Assembly: GCA_964195155.1 (NCBI GenBank)
Contig: CAXMOP010000066.1
Location: 1-12,657, forward strand
Source of the DNA: JACZST01 sp964195155
GTDB taxonomy: Bacteria > Actinomycetota > Acidimicrobiia > Spongiisociales > UBA5794
DNA: 12,657 nt
Direction: 5' to 3'
The notes under the pieces: generated by a model
Told to the model about the DNA's origin: nothing
What the model saw: only the letters and a program-made list of their open reading frames with translations
Databases searched by the model: none
Part shown: piece after piece, positions 7,355 through 12,657 of the stretch
How positions within the stretch are numbered: position 1 is the first letter of the stretch
How the letters are laid out: each line of letters begins with the position of its first letter
Made by a program: the position numbers and the translations under genes

Positions 7355-8659
7355 ATGGGGAAGCTGGCGACGATAACGCTCGGAGCGATGACCGAAACCA
7401 CCGGCAGCACTGCCGTCACCGACGCACTCACCCCCAAGCAGCGCTTCAACCGCGGCGCGATCGCGGTTGCCGTCGCCACCCTTCCCGCCTGGTCGCTCTC
7501 GTTCGCCGAGAGTGGTCTCGGGTTCCTTTTCACGATGATCACGACGGTTGCAGTGCTGGCGGCGCTCGCCACCGTTGATGGTGCGGCCGTCGCCACGATC
7601 CGAAGGCGGGCGGCGGCGGTGACGATGTACCTGGTGCTGGGCGCGGGGGCACTGATCTCGTTGCTGTTTCACCCCTCCGGTGCCGGCGCGATCCTGACCT
7701 TTGCAGTCGTGGCGCCGATCGGCATCGTGATCTCGGCCGCCAGACTCACCACCGATGAGCTGCGTCGTATCGTCGCCGTGCCGCTGCTCGCAACCACGGC
7801 GCTCCAGGCCGTCATCGTCGCCATCCAGTCGGGAACACGATCGGCGTTCGGCTACAACCTGCTCCACCCTGGGAGCGAGCTCCTGGTCACAAACGAGACG
7901 ATCGTGCGGCCCCAGGGCCTTTTCGACCACGTGTACGAGCCGGCTGCGGTCGCCGTAGTGGCGGTGGCCGTCGGGCTGGCCCTGATGCCGGCGGCGGGGC
8001 GCATGCGGACCGCGTTCCTCGTCGGCATCGGCGCCGCAGCGACCACGGTGGCATTGACCCACTCGCGTTCGGCGCTGCTCGGGCTGATGCTGGTGGTCGC
8101 CGTCGGTGCGCTGGCTGTGGCTCGGCGGGAGCCGGGCCTTCGCGTGGGAATCATCGTCGTCGTCGCCGCCTTCGTCGTTCCTGCGCTGCTGACGGCGAAC
8201 GCATGGCAGGTTCGCTTCGACGAGTCGGCGACTCCCAACCTCGACGACGCCTCGCTCGGCCGGATCACCCTCGCCCGCCAGGCGCTCGAAATGGCCGGAG
8301 ATCACCCGGTCGTCGGTGTTGGGCCCAATCGCTACATGACGGTGCTCGAGAGCCAATACACCGTTGACGAGGACTACCCGTTCGTGGTCCACAACGAGTC
8401 GCTGATGGTGGCCGCTGAGCTTGGTCTGCCCGCCGCGATCGTGTTCACCGCCCTGCTGGTTTGGACGGGGGTCCAGGCGGTTCGGGGCGGATATCGACCG
8501 ACCCTTCTCTATGTCGCACCACTGCCGTTCTTCGTCTTCGATGTCCTCCTCTACAACAAGCCGATCGGATTGCTGCTCTTTGCCGTGTGGTGCGGTGTGC
8601 TGGCGGGACTGCGCCTTGCCGGGGTTCCCGCTCCGACGCCCCCTCTGCGTCGTCGCTAG
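7355..8659 (+). CDS. O-antigen ligase / Wzy-polymerase-like polytopic membrane protein
   Basis: 434 residues, very hydrophobic, with about 11 likely membrane segments and one larger extracytoplasmic region between about 280 and 345. Features of the O-antigen ligase/polymerase superfamily (Wzy_C): THSRSALLGL (235-244), RPQGLFDH..YEPA (185-197), DHPVVGVGPNRY (316-327) and HNESLMVAAELGLPAAIVF (346-364), where His346 and the following E-x-G-x-x pattern sit as in the family. Such proteins join or polymerise lipid-linked glycans on the outer face of the membrane; the substrate cannot be told. The start may be ATG 7355, behind a -10-like box, or ATG 7388, where GGAG lies only two bases away. No other glycan genes are beside it. 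Family confidence is fair, specific function unknown. Confidence 0.8.
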   Translation: MGKLATITLGAMTETTGSTAVTDALTPKQRFNRGAIAVAVATLPAWSLSFAESGLGFLFTMITTVAVLAALATVDGAAVATIRRRAAAVTMYLVLGAGALISLLFHPSGAGAILTFAVVAPIGIVISAARLTTDELRRIVAVPLLATTALQAVIVAIQSGTRSAFGYNLLHPGSELLVTNETIVRPQGLFDHVYEPAAVAVVAVAVGLALMPAAGRMRTAFLVGIGAAATTVALTHSRSALLGLMLVVAVGALAVARREPGLRVGIIVVVAAFVVPALLTANAWQVRFDESATPNLDDASLGRITLARQALEMAGDHPVVGVGPNRYMTVLESQYTVDEDYPFVVHNESLMVAAELGLPAAIVFTALLVWTGVQAVRGGYRPTLLYVAPLPFFVFDVLLYNKPIGLLLFAVWCGVLAGLRLAGVPAPTPPLRRR

Positions 8660-8669
8660 CGCGACTCCG

Positions 8670-8696
8670 CGTCTCCCCCGCTCCGCAGGGGAGACG
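8670..8696. terminator. Bidirectional hairpin terminator between convergent genes
   Basis: Perfect 9-bp arms CGTCTCCCC (8670-8678) and GGGGAGACG (8688-8696) with a nine-base loop, placed in the 43 bases between the ends of the membrane-protein gene and argS. There is no T-run on either strand, so it may act as a T-less terminator or together with Rho. Confidence 0.75.
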
Positions 8697-8702
8697 AAGA
8701 CA

Positions 8703-10469
8703 TCACATCCGTTCAGGGACTTCTATTCCGAGAGTGTCCAGGAGCGTTCCGAGCACCCGCAAGGTGAGGTCGACGAGGGTGAGCCACGAGGACTGTCGCG
8801 CCTTGTCCTCTTCCCTCAGGATGTGGCACGCCTCGTAAAAGCGGTTGAAGTCATTGGCCAGCTCGTACGCATATTCGGTCACGACGTTTGGAGCCCGAAG
8901 CTCGATGGCCCGATCGATGATTTCGGGAAGTCGGACCAGGCGCAACATGAGACCCCGCTCTTGATCGACCGAAGCCGGGACGATCGGCCCGAGCGACAGA
9001 CCCTCGTCACCGGCCCGCCGCAGGATCGACTGGATGCGCACGCCGCCGTACTGGAGATACGGGCCGGTCTTGCCCTCGAATGATGTGAAACGGTCGATAT
9101 CGAACAGATAGTTCGAGGTCCGGTGGTTGGACAGGTCTCCATACTTCAACGCAGCGAGCCCGACCGCCGTCGCCACCTCGCCCAGCTCGGCCTCGGAGTA
9201 TCCCTGCGCGATCTCCGCCTCAGCGAGCCGCTCACCGGCGGCATTGGTGACGATGCCCATCAGGTCGGTGAGCCGCAGCACTCCCCCCTCGCGGGTTTTG
9301 AACGGCTTGCCGTCCGGCCCGTTGACGGTGCCGAATGCGATGTGCTCCATGGCGATGCCATCCCCGGCAATCGATGACTTGCGCGCCGCGCGAAATACCT
9401 GGTCGAAGTGCAGAGCCTGGCGGGCATCCACTACGTAGAGAACGAGGTCGTAGCCCTCCTCGGCGCGTTGTTCCACCGTCGCCAGATCGGTCGTCGAGTA
9501 CAGATATGAGCCATCCGACCGGGTCAGCAGCAGCGGCGGCATCTCCTTGGCGTCGCCGGGCTCGGCGACCTCGATGATCAACGCGCCTTCGGATTCGATC
9601 GCGATGCCCGCTTCGTCCTTGAGCCGTTCGATCAACGGAGCCAGCCGATCATGGACGGTGCTCTCGCCCCGCCACAGCTCGAACTCGACACCAAGCTCTT
9701 CGAAGTCTTTGCGCTGCTCGGCTACGGATACGTCGTGGAAGTGCTGCCAGAGGGCGAGATATCCGGGCCGACCATTCTGGAGGTCAAAGGTGGCCTGGCG
9801 CGCCGCTGCAGCCTCCTCGGCGTCGTCCTTGGTGCGCCCGGCGGCGGCGGGATACATCTCGGAGAGATCGTCGAGGGTCACCGGTGATTCCTCCGCATAT
9901 GGCCCGGTGTAGTCGGGATCGAAGTATTGAAGATCGGGTTCCCGCAGTTGGAGTTCGGTGATGAGCTGCCCAACCGGCATCCCCCAGTCGCCGAGGTGAA
10001 TGTCGCCGTCGACCTGGTGGCCGGCGAGTCGAAACAGTCGCTTCAGGCTCTCTCCGATGATGGATGCCCGGAGGTGGCCGACGTGCATCGACTTTGACAT
10101 GTTGGGCCCGCCGTAGTCGACCAGCACCCGGAGAGCCGGGTCGGCCTGATTGACCCCAAGCAGTGCATCTTCGGCCATGGCCTGGGTGTACTGAGCCAGG
10201 AAGTCGTCGCGGACCGTGATGTTGATGAATCCGGGCCCGGCGACAGCCAATTCGGCAAACACCGACGAATCCGAGACGGCGGCGATGACGTCGTCGGCGA
10301 TCTGTCGCGGGTTCCCTTGAGATTGCTTGGCTGCTCCGAGTGCGCCGTTGCACTGGAACTGGGCGAGCTCGGGCCGCTGCGATGGCACGACCAGCCCCCA
10401 GGAGGCATCAAGGCCGCTCGCAACGAAGGCTTCGCCGAAGCGCTCGGAGAGGTCTGACATGATCGACAT
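8703..10469 (-). CDS. argS: Arginyl-tRNA synthetase
   Basis: Class I aminoacyl-tRNA synthetase charging tRNA-Arg. 588 residues. The N-terminal additive domain (about 1-85) precedes DYGGPNMSKSMHVGHLRAS (118-136), whose HVGH (129-132) is the HIGH signature. GDIHLGDWGMPVGQLI follows, then SYLYSTTDLA, HFDQVF and GKPFKTREGGVLRLTDL, the degenerate KMSKS-loop region typical of ArgRS, and the C-terminal anticodon-binding DALR domain ending LGIEVPERM. I start at ATG 10469 because GAGGA (10479-10475) lies five bases upstream; a second ATG at 10460 is possible. It is divergent from tRNA-Arg(CCG), 57 bases away, across a dyad, so enzyme and substrate may share control. It ends convergently against the membrane-protein gene. 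Confidence 0.97.
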   Translation of the reverse strand: MSIMSDLSERFGEAFVASGLDASWGLVVPSQRPELAQFQCNGALGAAKQSQGNPRQIADDVIAAVSDSSVFAELAVAGPGFINITVRDDFLAQYTQAMAEDALLGVNQADPALRVLVDYGGPNMSKSMHVGHLRASIIGESLKRLFRLAGHQVDGDIHLGDWGMPVGQLITELQLREPDLQYFDPDYTGPYAEESPVTLDDLSEMYPAAAGRTKDDAEEAAAARQATFDLQNGRPGYLALWQHFHDVSVAEQRKDFEELGVEFELWRGESTVHDRLAPLIERLKDEAGIAIESEGALIIEVAEPGDAKEMPPLLLTRSDGSYLYSTTDLATVEQRAEEGYDLVLYVVDARQALHFDQVFRAARKSSIAGDGIAMEHIAFGTVNGPDGKPFKTREGGVLRLTDLMGIVTNAAGERLAEAEIAQGYSEAELGEVATAVGLAALKYGDLSNHRTSNYLFDIDRFTSFEGKTGPYLQYGGVRIQSILRRAGDEGLSLGPIVPASVDQERGLMLRLVRLPEIIDRAIELRAPNVVTEYAYELANDFNRFYEACHILREEDKARQSSWLTLVDLTLRVLGTLLDTLGIEVPERM

Positions 10470-10486
10470 CGGGGTCCTCGCGGCCG

Positions 10487-10519
10487 CGGGATTGCAGGGG
10501 GCCGCAGGTTACAATCCCG
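10487..10519. promoter_or_regulatory. Perfect dyad in the argS / tRNA-Arg divergent promoter
   Basis: CGGGATTG (10487-10494) and CAATCCCG (10512-10519) form perfect 8-bp arms 17 bases apart. The right arm overlaps the tRNA -10 box and the left arm lies just upstream of the argS ribosome binding site. Because of the symmetry each strand shows a TTGnAn box and an AAT-ending box 12 bases apart, too close for a normal sigma-70 promoter. The dyad could be an operator or, in the argS leader, an RNA stem. Confidence 0.5.
10510..10515 (+). promoter_or_regulatory. Probable -10 box of tRNA-Arg
   Basis: TACAAT, five of six bases of the consensus, ending 11 bases before the first base of the mature tRNA. 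The best -35-like box, TTGCAG (10492-10497), is only 12 bases upstream, so the -35 is uncertain. Confidence 0.55.
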
Positions 10520-10526
10520 GCTCGGC

Positions 10527-10598
10527 GCCCCAGTAGCTCAGGGGATAGAGCATCGGCCTCCGGAGCCGTGAGCGCAGGTTCGATTCCTGCCTGGGGCA
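10527..10598 (+). tRNA. tRNA-Arg, anticodon CCG
   Basis: 72 bases that fold into a full cloverleaf. Acceptor GCCCCAG (10527-10533) pairs with CTGGGGC (10591-10597); D stem GCTC/GAGC; anticodon loop CTCCGGA (10558-10564) with anticodon CCG at 10560-10562; T stem GCAGG/CCTGC with loop TTCGATT. The discriminator is A and CCA is not encoded. It reads the CGG arginine codon. The top pair of the anticodon stem is a T-T mismatch, which is tolerated. The neighbouring divergent gene encodes the enzyme that charges it. Confidence 0.97.
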
Positions 10599-10600
10599 CA

Positions 10601-10628
10601 GAACAAGGCTGGCTTGCCAGCCTTGTTC
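10601..10628 (+). terminator. Hairpin terminator after tRNA-Arg
   Basis: Perfect 13-bp inverted repeat, GAACAAGGCTGGC (10601-10613) with GCCAGCCTTGTTC (10616-10628), in effect 12 pairs and a CTTG tetraloop. It starts two bases after the discriminator base. No T-run follows. It probably both ends transcription and protects or marks the 3' end of the precursor. Confidence 0.75.
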
Positions 10629-10634
10629 AGTAGG

Positions 10635-10662
10635 GCGTACTGCGTACTGCGTAGTGCGTTTT
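10635..10662 (+). repeat. Heptamer array, GCGTACT type
   Basis: Units GCGTACT, GCGTACT, GCGTAGT and a decayed GCGTTTT, strict 7-base period over 28 bases. It starts seven bases after the tRNA terminator. One further isolated GCGTAGT occurs at 10682-10688. The first 15 bases are the inverse complement, with one mismatch, of 10754-10768 near the ku start. Confidence 0.8.
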
Positions 10663-10747
10663 GGCCGATCGTGCCCGTGTTGCGTAGTGCATATGACCGA
10701 ACGGATGCCGATCGCGAAAAGCAACCGTGTTCCACTACCGTATCGAC

Positions 10748-10775
10748 CGTACCCAGTACTCAGTACGCACTACCG
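10748..10775 (-). repeat. Inverted heptamer array upstream of ku
   Basis: On the plus strand the units are CGTACCC, AGTACTC, AGTACGC and ACTACCG. On the minus strand they read CGGTAGT, GCGTACT, GAGTACT and GGGTACG, the same family as 10635-10662 in opposite orientation. Both arrays together could fold a long imperfect stem over about 105 bases. A GCGAA, GCGAA, GCGAG run then leads to the ku ATG. Confidence 0.75.
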
Positions 10776-10792
10776 CGAAGCGAAGCGAGCCC

Positions 10793-11572
10793 ATGCGATC
10801 CATTTGGAAAGGCGCGATCTCCTTCGGACTGGTCACGATCCCGGTCGGCCTCTACTCGGCGACCGAGAACAAGCGGCCAAAGTTCCGACAGCTTCGTGAA
10901 TCCGATCACAGCCGAATCAAGTACAAGCGAACCGCCGAAGCCGACGGCGAAGAGGTCCCGTTCGAGAACATCGTCAAGGGATACGAGTTTGAGAAGGGCC
11001 GATACGTGGTCTTCAGCTCGGAAGAGCTCTCAGACGTCATGAAGGGCATTTCCGGGGGCACCGTCACCGTCGATTCCTTCGTCGACGAAGCCGAGATCGA
11101 CCCGATCTACTACCGGACCTCCTACTACCTGGCGCCTGAAGAGACCGGAATCAAGGCGTATCACATCCTGCGCGACGCCCTCCGGGACAAGGGCGTCGTC
11201 GGCCTCGCCACCGTCGCCATCCGCGAGCGAGAATATCTCGCCACGATCAGGGCCGACGAGGACGTGCTGATCCTCGAGACGATGTTTTGGCCCGATGAGG
11301 TCCGCGAGCCGCAGTTCGAGAGTCTCGAGTCCACCGTCGAGGTGACCGACGCCGAGGTGGAGATGGCCGGGATGATCATCGACAACCTCACCGAGACCTT
11401 CGACCCTTCGGCCTGGAACGACGATTCGCGGGAGGCGGTCGAGGTGGCGGCACAGGCCAAGATCGACGGCCAAGAGATCGTGAGCCCCGAGATGCCGGAA
11501 CCGACCGCCGTCGTCGATCTCATGGACGCACTGAAGGCCTCCGTAGACGCCACCAAGAGGAAAACTGCATAG
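10793..11572 (+). CDS. ku: Bacterial Ku, non-homologous end-joining protein
   Basis: Homodimeric ring protein that binds double-strand DNA ends and recruits the ligase LigD. 259 residues. The start is ATG 10793 because the protein then begins MRSIWKGAISFGLVTIPVGL, the classic Ku N-terminus; the frame upstream lies in the heptamer region. Further family blocks: KYKRTAEADGEEVPFENIVKGYEFEKG (44-69), DEAEIDPIYYRTSYYLAPEE (98-117), KAYHILRDAL (121-130) and LETMFWPDEVR (161-171). The C-terminus ends soon after the core (KRKTA) and lacks the long lysine-rich tail of some bacterial Ku proteins. No clear Shine-Dalgarno is seen. ligD is not in the window, although the two often lie together; it may be elsewhere on the chromosome. 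Confidence 0.95.
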   Translation: MRSIWKGAISFGLVTIPVGLYSATENKRPKFRQLRESDHSRIKYKRTAEADGEEVPFENIVKGYEFEKGRYVVFSSEELSDVMKGISGGTVTVDSFVDEAEIDPIYYRTSYYLAPEETGIKAYHILRDALRDKGVVGLATVAIREREYLATIRADEDVLILETMFWPDEVREPQFESLESTVEVTDAEVEMAGMIIDNLTETFDPSAWNDDSREAVEVAAQAKIDGQEIVSPEMPEPTAVVDLMDALKASVDATKRKTA

Positions 11573-11583
11573 ATCGGTGCTGA

Positions 11584-11721
11584 GCAATCCTCCTTGGCGG
11601 ACCGAACCTGCCGGGATGGGCACCCGGATACCTGAGGATCGACGCCACCGAAACGACGCTCTCGGGGCGCTGGACGTCAATCGACGGCGGCAATAGTGAC
11701 GCCTTCACCATCACGCGGTAG
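11584..11721 (+). pseudogene. C-terminal gene remnant (45 codons, no start)
   Basis: Directly after a TGA at 11581-11583 an open frame of 45 codons runs to TAG 11719-11721. It has no plausible start codon yet reads like a protein end: NLPGWAPGYLRIDATETTLS followed by GRWTSIDGG and SDAFTITR. About 35 of the 45 third positions are G or C, as in real genes here. The pattern GYLRID..ETTLSGRW...SDAFTI resembles the last strands of secreted metallophosphatases or similar beta-rich proteins, but I cannot assign a family firmly. It overlaps the 3' end of yqeY by 11 bases, tail to tail. Most likely it is the leftover of a gene whose front was deleted, perhaps when ku arrived or moved. Confidence 0.45.
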
Positions 11722-12169
11722 GAAGCGCTTCGGCGACGAGTCGCGCCACGAGCGCGCCGTCGACGTTTTCGTCGGATTGCATGACCGCGCCAATCACTCG
11801 ACCCTTCATCTTCGGATCATCGATCCCGAGATCGGCAACGACCCTGGCAACCAGGGCGCGGGTGTCATCCTCTGACAGCGACTCGGGGACGAATTGTGCG
11901 AGGTAGTCGATCTCGAAGCCGAGGATGTCGGCATGCTCCTGGCCGCGTTCGCCAAACGACTCGTACTCGACACGGGCCTTGTCGATCTTCTTCACATAGG
12001 CGGCGATCGTCGCCAGGTACAGCTCGTCGTCGGTCTCCCCGACAAAGCCGGGAGCGCTCCTCGCTATCGACACCTCCGACTCGATCTGGCGCACGACGTT
12101 CACGGTTGCCCGATCGCCGCTCTTCATTGCGGCGACCCGGTCGTTCGTAAGCTGTTCGTGAATGGTCAC
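11711..12169 (-). CDS. GatB/YqeY domain protein
   Basis: 152 residues, the usual length of stand-alone YqeY proteins, which consist of the tRNA-binding helical domain found at the C-terminus of GatB. Visible: a start with LTNDRVAAMKSGD, then VNVVRQIESEV, the YVKKIDKARVEYESFGER region, ILGFEIDYLAQFVPESLSED, and a C-terminal KMKGRVIGAVMQ...VDGALVARLVAEAL. The precise role of free YqeY is unsettled; tRNA or amidotransferase-related function is inferred from the domain. The start is GTG 12169 with AGGAGG (12181-12176) six bases upstream, an excellent ribosome binding site. A perfect dyad lies immediately before it. Divergent from the WhiB gene. Confidence 0.92.
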   Translation of the reverse strand: MTIHEQLTNDRVAAMKSGDRATVNVVRQIESEVSIARSAPGFVGETDDELYLATIAAYVKKIDKARVEYESFGERGQEHADILGFEIDYLAQFVPESLSEDDTRALVARVVADLGIDDPKMKGRVIGAVMQSDENVDGALVARLVAEALPTA

Positions 12170-12181
12170 CGAATGCCTCCT

Positions 12182-12196
12182 CCGACACCGTGTCGG
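12182..12196. promoter_or_regulatory. Perfect dyad upstream of yqeY
   Basis: CCGACAC (12182-12188) and GTGTCGG (12190-12196) with one central base form a perfect palindrome that abuts the yqeY Shine-Dalgarno. CGTGTCG occurs again at 12197-12203, eight bases from the copy at 12189-12195. It may be a repressor operator or an RNA stem next to the ribosome binding site. Confidence 0.45.
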
Positions 12197-12228
12197 CGTG
12201 TCGCGATACTGCCGAACTGGTTGCGAGA

Positions 12229-12243
12229 TTCCAGGTCTTGGAA
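12229..12243. promoter_or_regulatory. Dyad upstream of the whiB promoter
   Basis: TTCCA (12229-12233) and TGGAA (12239-12243), five-base perfect arms five bases apart, ending six bases before the -35 box of the WhiB gene. Possible activator or repressor site; short enough to be chance. Confidence 0.3.
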
Positions 12244-12248
12244 ATCGC

Positions 12249-12278
12249 TTGCCTAGTCACCCAGGCGCTGCATAGAAT
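12249..12278 (+). promoter_or_regulatory. Probable promoter of the WhiB-like gene
   Basis: TTGCCT (12249-12254), an 18-base spacer, and TAGAAT (12273-12278), which matches TATAAT at five of six bases and fits TAnnnT. Transcription would start near 12285, giving a leader of about 40 bases. Confidence 0.6.
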
Positions 12279-12285
12279 ATCCCCA

Positions 12286-12305
12286 AGCCGGGTGAAAGCC
12301 CGGTT
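12286..12305 (+). promoter_or_regulatory. Hairpin at the 5' end of the WhiB mRNA
   Basis: AGCCGGG (12286-12292) pairs with CCCGGTT (12299-12305), seven pairs including one G-U, with a TGAAAG loop. With the predicted start near 12285 this stem would form the very 5' end of the transcript, a place where stems can stabilise mRNA. Confidence 0.5.
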
Positions 12306-12323
12306 CTCTAACGGGGGGGCGCT

Positions 12324-12650
12324 GTGAAAGCGTTCACATTCACAAGCAGAGCTGATGAACCGGCAAGGGATTCCGGCGTGCTGACGATCAACGACTGGCG
12401 CACGTTCGGTGCGTGTCGCGATTCCGACCCTGAACTCTTCTTTCCCGTCGGCACTACCGGTATTGCGGCGACGCAGATTCGCCAGGCCGCCGCAATCTGC
12501 TCGGCGTGCAGCATCCAGGACGAATGTCTCTCATACGCCCTCGAGACCAACCAGGAAGCCGGCATCTGGGGCGGGTACCCCGAGGATGACCGGCGAAGGC
12601 TGCGGAAACGCTGGCTCGCCGACCGCAGGAAGCGCCGCCAGGCCTCCTAG
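12324..12650 (+). CDS. WhiB-family iron-sulfur transcriptional regulator, WhiB1-like
   Basis: Actinobacteria-specific small regulator that holds a [4Fe-4S] cluster and acts with the principal sigma factor. 108 residues. The four cluster cysteines are visible at 31, 59, 62 and 68 (ACRDSDPELFFPVG and ICSACSIQDEC), followed by the GIWGG turn (80-84) and a basic C-terminal tail (RRRLRKRWLADRRKRR) for DNA contact. The order and the block DWR..CRD.DPELFFPVG are closest to WhiB1-type proteins as I know them. The start is GTG 12324 behind a run of seven G (12313-12319). GTG 12378, behind AAGGGA, would give VLTINDWR, nearer to the short N-termini usual in this group, so the first 18 residues are doubtful. 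Divergent from yqeY, with its own promoter and leader hairpin. The WhiB gene ends seven bases before the window edge. Confidence 0.93.
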   Translation: MKAFTFTSRADEPARDSGVLTINDWRTFGACRDSDPELFFPVGTTGIAATQIRQAAAICSACSIQDECLSYALETNQEAGIWGGYPEDDRRRLRKRWLADRRKRRQAS

Positions 12651-12657
12651 GACGGTG

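Noticed and set aside
7349..8392. Long open frame on the minus strand opposite the O-antigen-ligase-like gene
   Set aside because: Its product is rich in Arg, His, Asp and Gln with no family character, as expected for the antisense of a GC-rich membrane-protein gene; the plus frame shows clear membrane segments and family motifs.
10080..10100. MSKS in ArgRS taken as the KMSKS loop
   Set aside because: It lies directly before HVGH in the N-terminal half; the functional KMSKS-region equivalent is the KPFKTREGG segment further on, as usual for ArgRS.
10480..10487. GCGGCCGC palindrome beside the argS start
   Set aside because: An eight-base GC-only palindrome is expected by chance in DNA of this composition and has no further context.
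10527..10600. tRNA-Arg as an integration site for a mobile element
   Set aside because: No second copy of the tRNA 3' end and no integrase gene is seen in the window; a strong hairpin follows directly.
11030..11680. Open frame on the minus strand opposite ku
   Set aside because: It is the mirror of GC-rich third positions in ku and has no recognisable domain, whereas the plus frame is unmistakable Ku.
12286..12305. Similarity between the WhiB leader hairpin and the rpmE leader hairpin (both CGGG, A-rich loop, CCCG)
   Set aside because: The stems are short and the shared bases are few; in DNA this GC-rich such hairpins arise often by chance, so I do not claim a common element.

Overview
The window is GC-rich (about two thirds G+C), densely packed, and looks like chromosomal core sequence of an actinobacterium outside the best-studied orders, most likely of the Acidimicrobiia type. 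The signs are a WhiB-family iron-sulfur regulator, TAnnnT-type -10 boxes, GTG and TTG starts, an actinobacterial threonine synthase, and the order thrC-rho-rpmE-DUF1385-prfA-prmC-tsaC-glyA. The taxonomic placement is inference; no rRNA is present.

Layout. Positions 1-7303 hold one minus-strand series read right to left: thrC, then (after a 242-base gap) rho, rpmE, a YqhQ/DUF1385 membrane protein, prfA, prmC, tsaC/sua5 and the first 261 codons of glyA, which runs off the left edge. From rpmE on, genes overlap or nearly touch (1, 8, 4, 13-base gap, 4), so translation is probably coupled. Diverging from thrC is a plus-strand O-antigen-ligase-like polytopic membrane protein (7355-8659). It converges on argS (8703-10469, minus) across a bidirectional hairpin terminator. 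Divergent from argS is tRNA-Arg(CCG), with a perfect 8-bp-arm dyad in the shared promoter and a strong hairpin behind the tRNA. Then come a bacterial Ku gene (no ligD beside it), a 45-codon gene remnant, a GatB/YqeY gene (minus), and a divergent WhiB-like gene ending at 12650.

Function. The left block is a translation and termination cluster: Rho ends transcription, L31 is a ribosomal protein, RF1 releases peptides at UAA/UAG, PrmC methylates RF1, and TsaC starts t6A synthesis on ANN-decoding tRNAs. glyA and thrC supply one-carbon units and threonine; threonine is also the TsaC substrate. argS and tRNA-Arg pair an enzyme with one of its substrates.

The most unusual content is between genes. 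There are several short arrays with a strict 7-base period, most spanning 28 bases (four units), at gene boundaries. Each locus has its own heptamer, but the units can be aligned as ACT(G/C)NNN-like. Other points of note are structured leaders before rho and rpmE, dyads in the yqeY/whiB divergent region, and the gene remnant behind ku. I found no CRISPR array, insertion sequence, prophage or recognisable defence island, and no gene family that looks wholly new.
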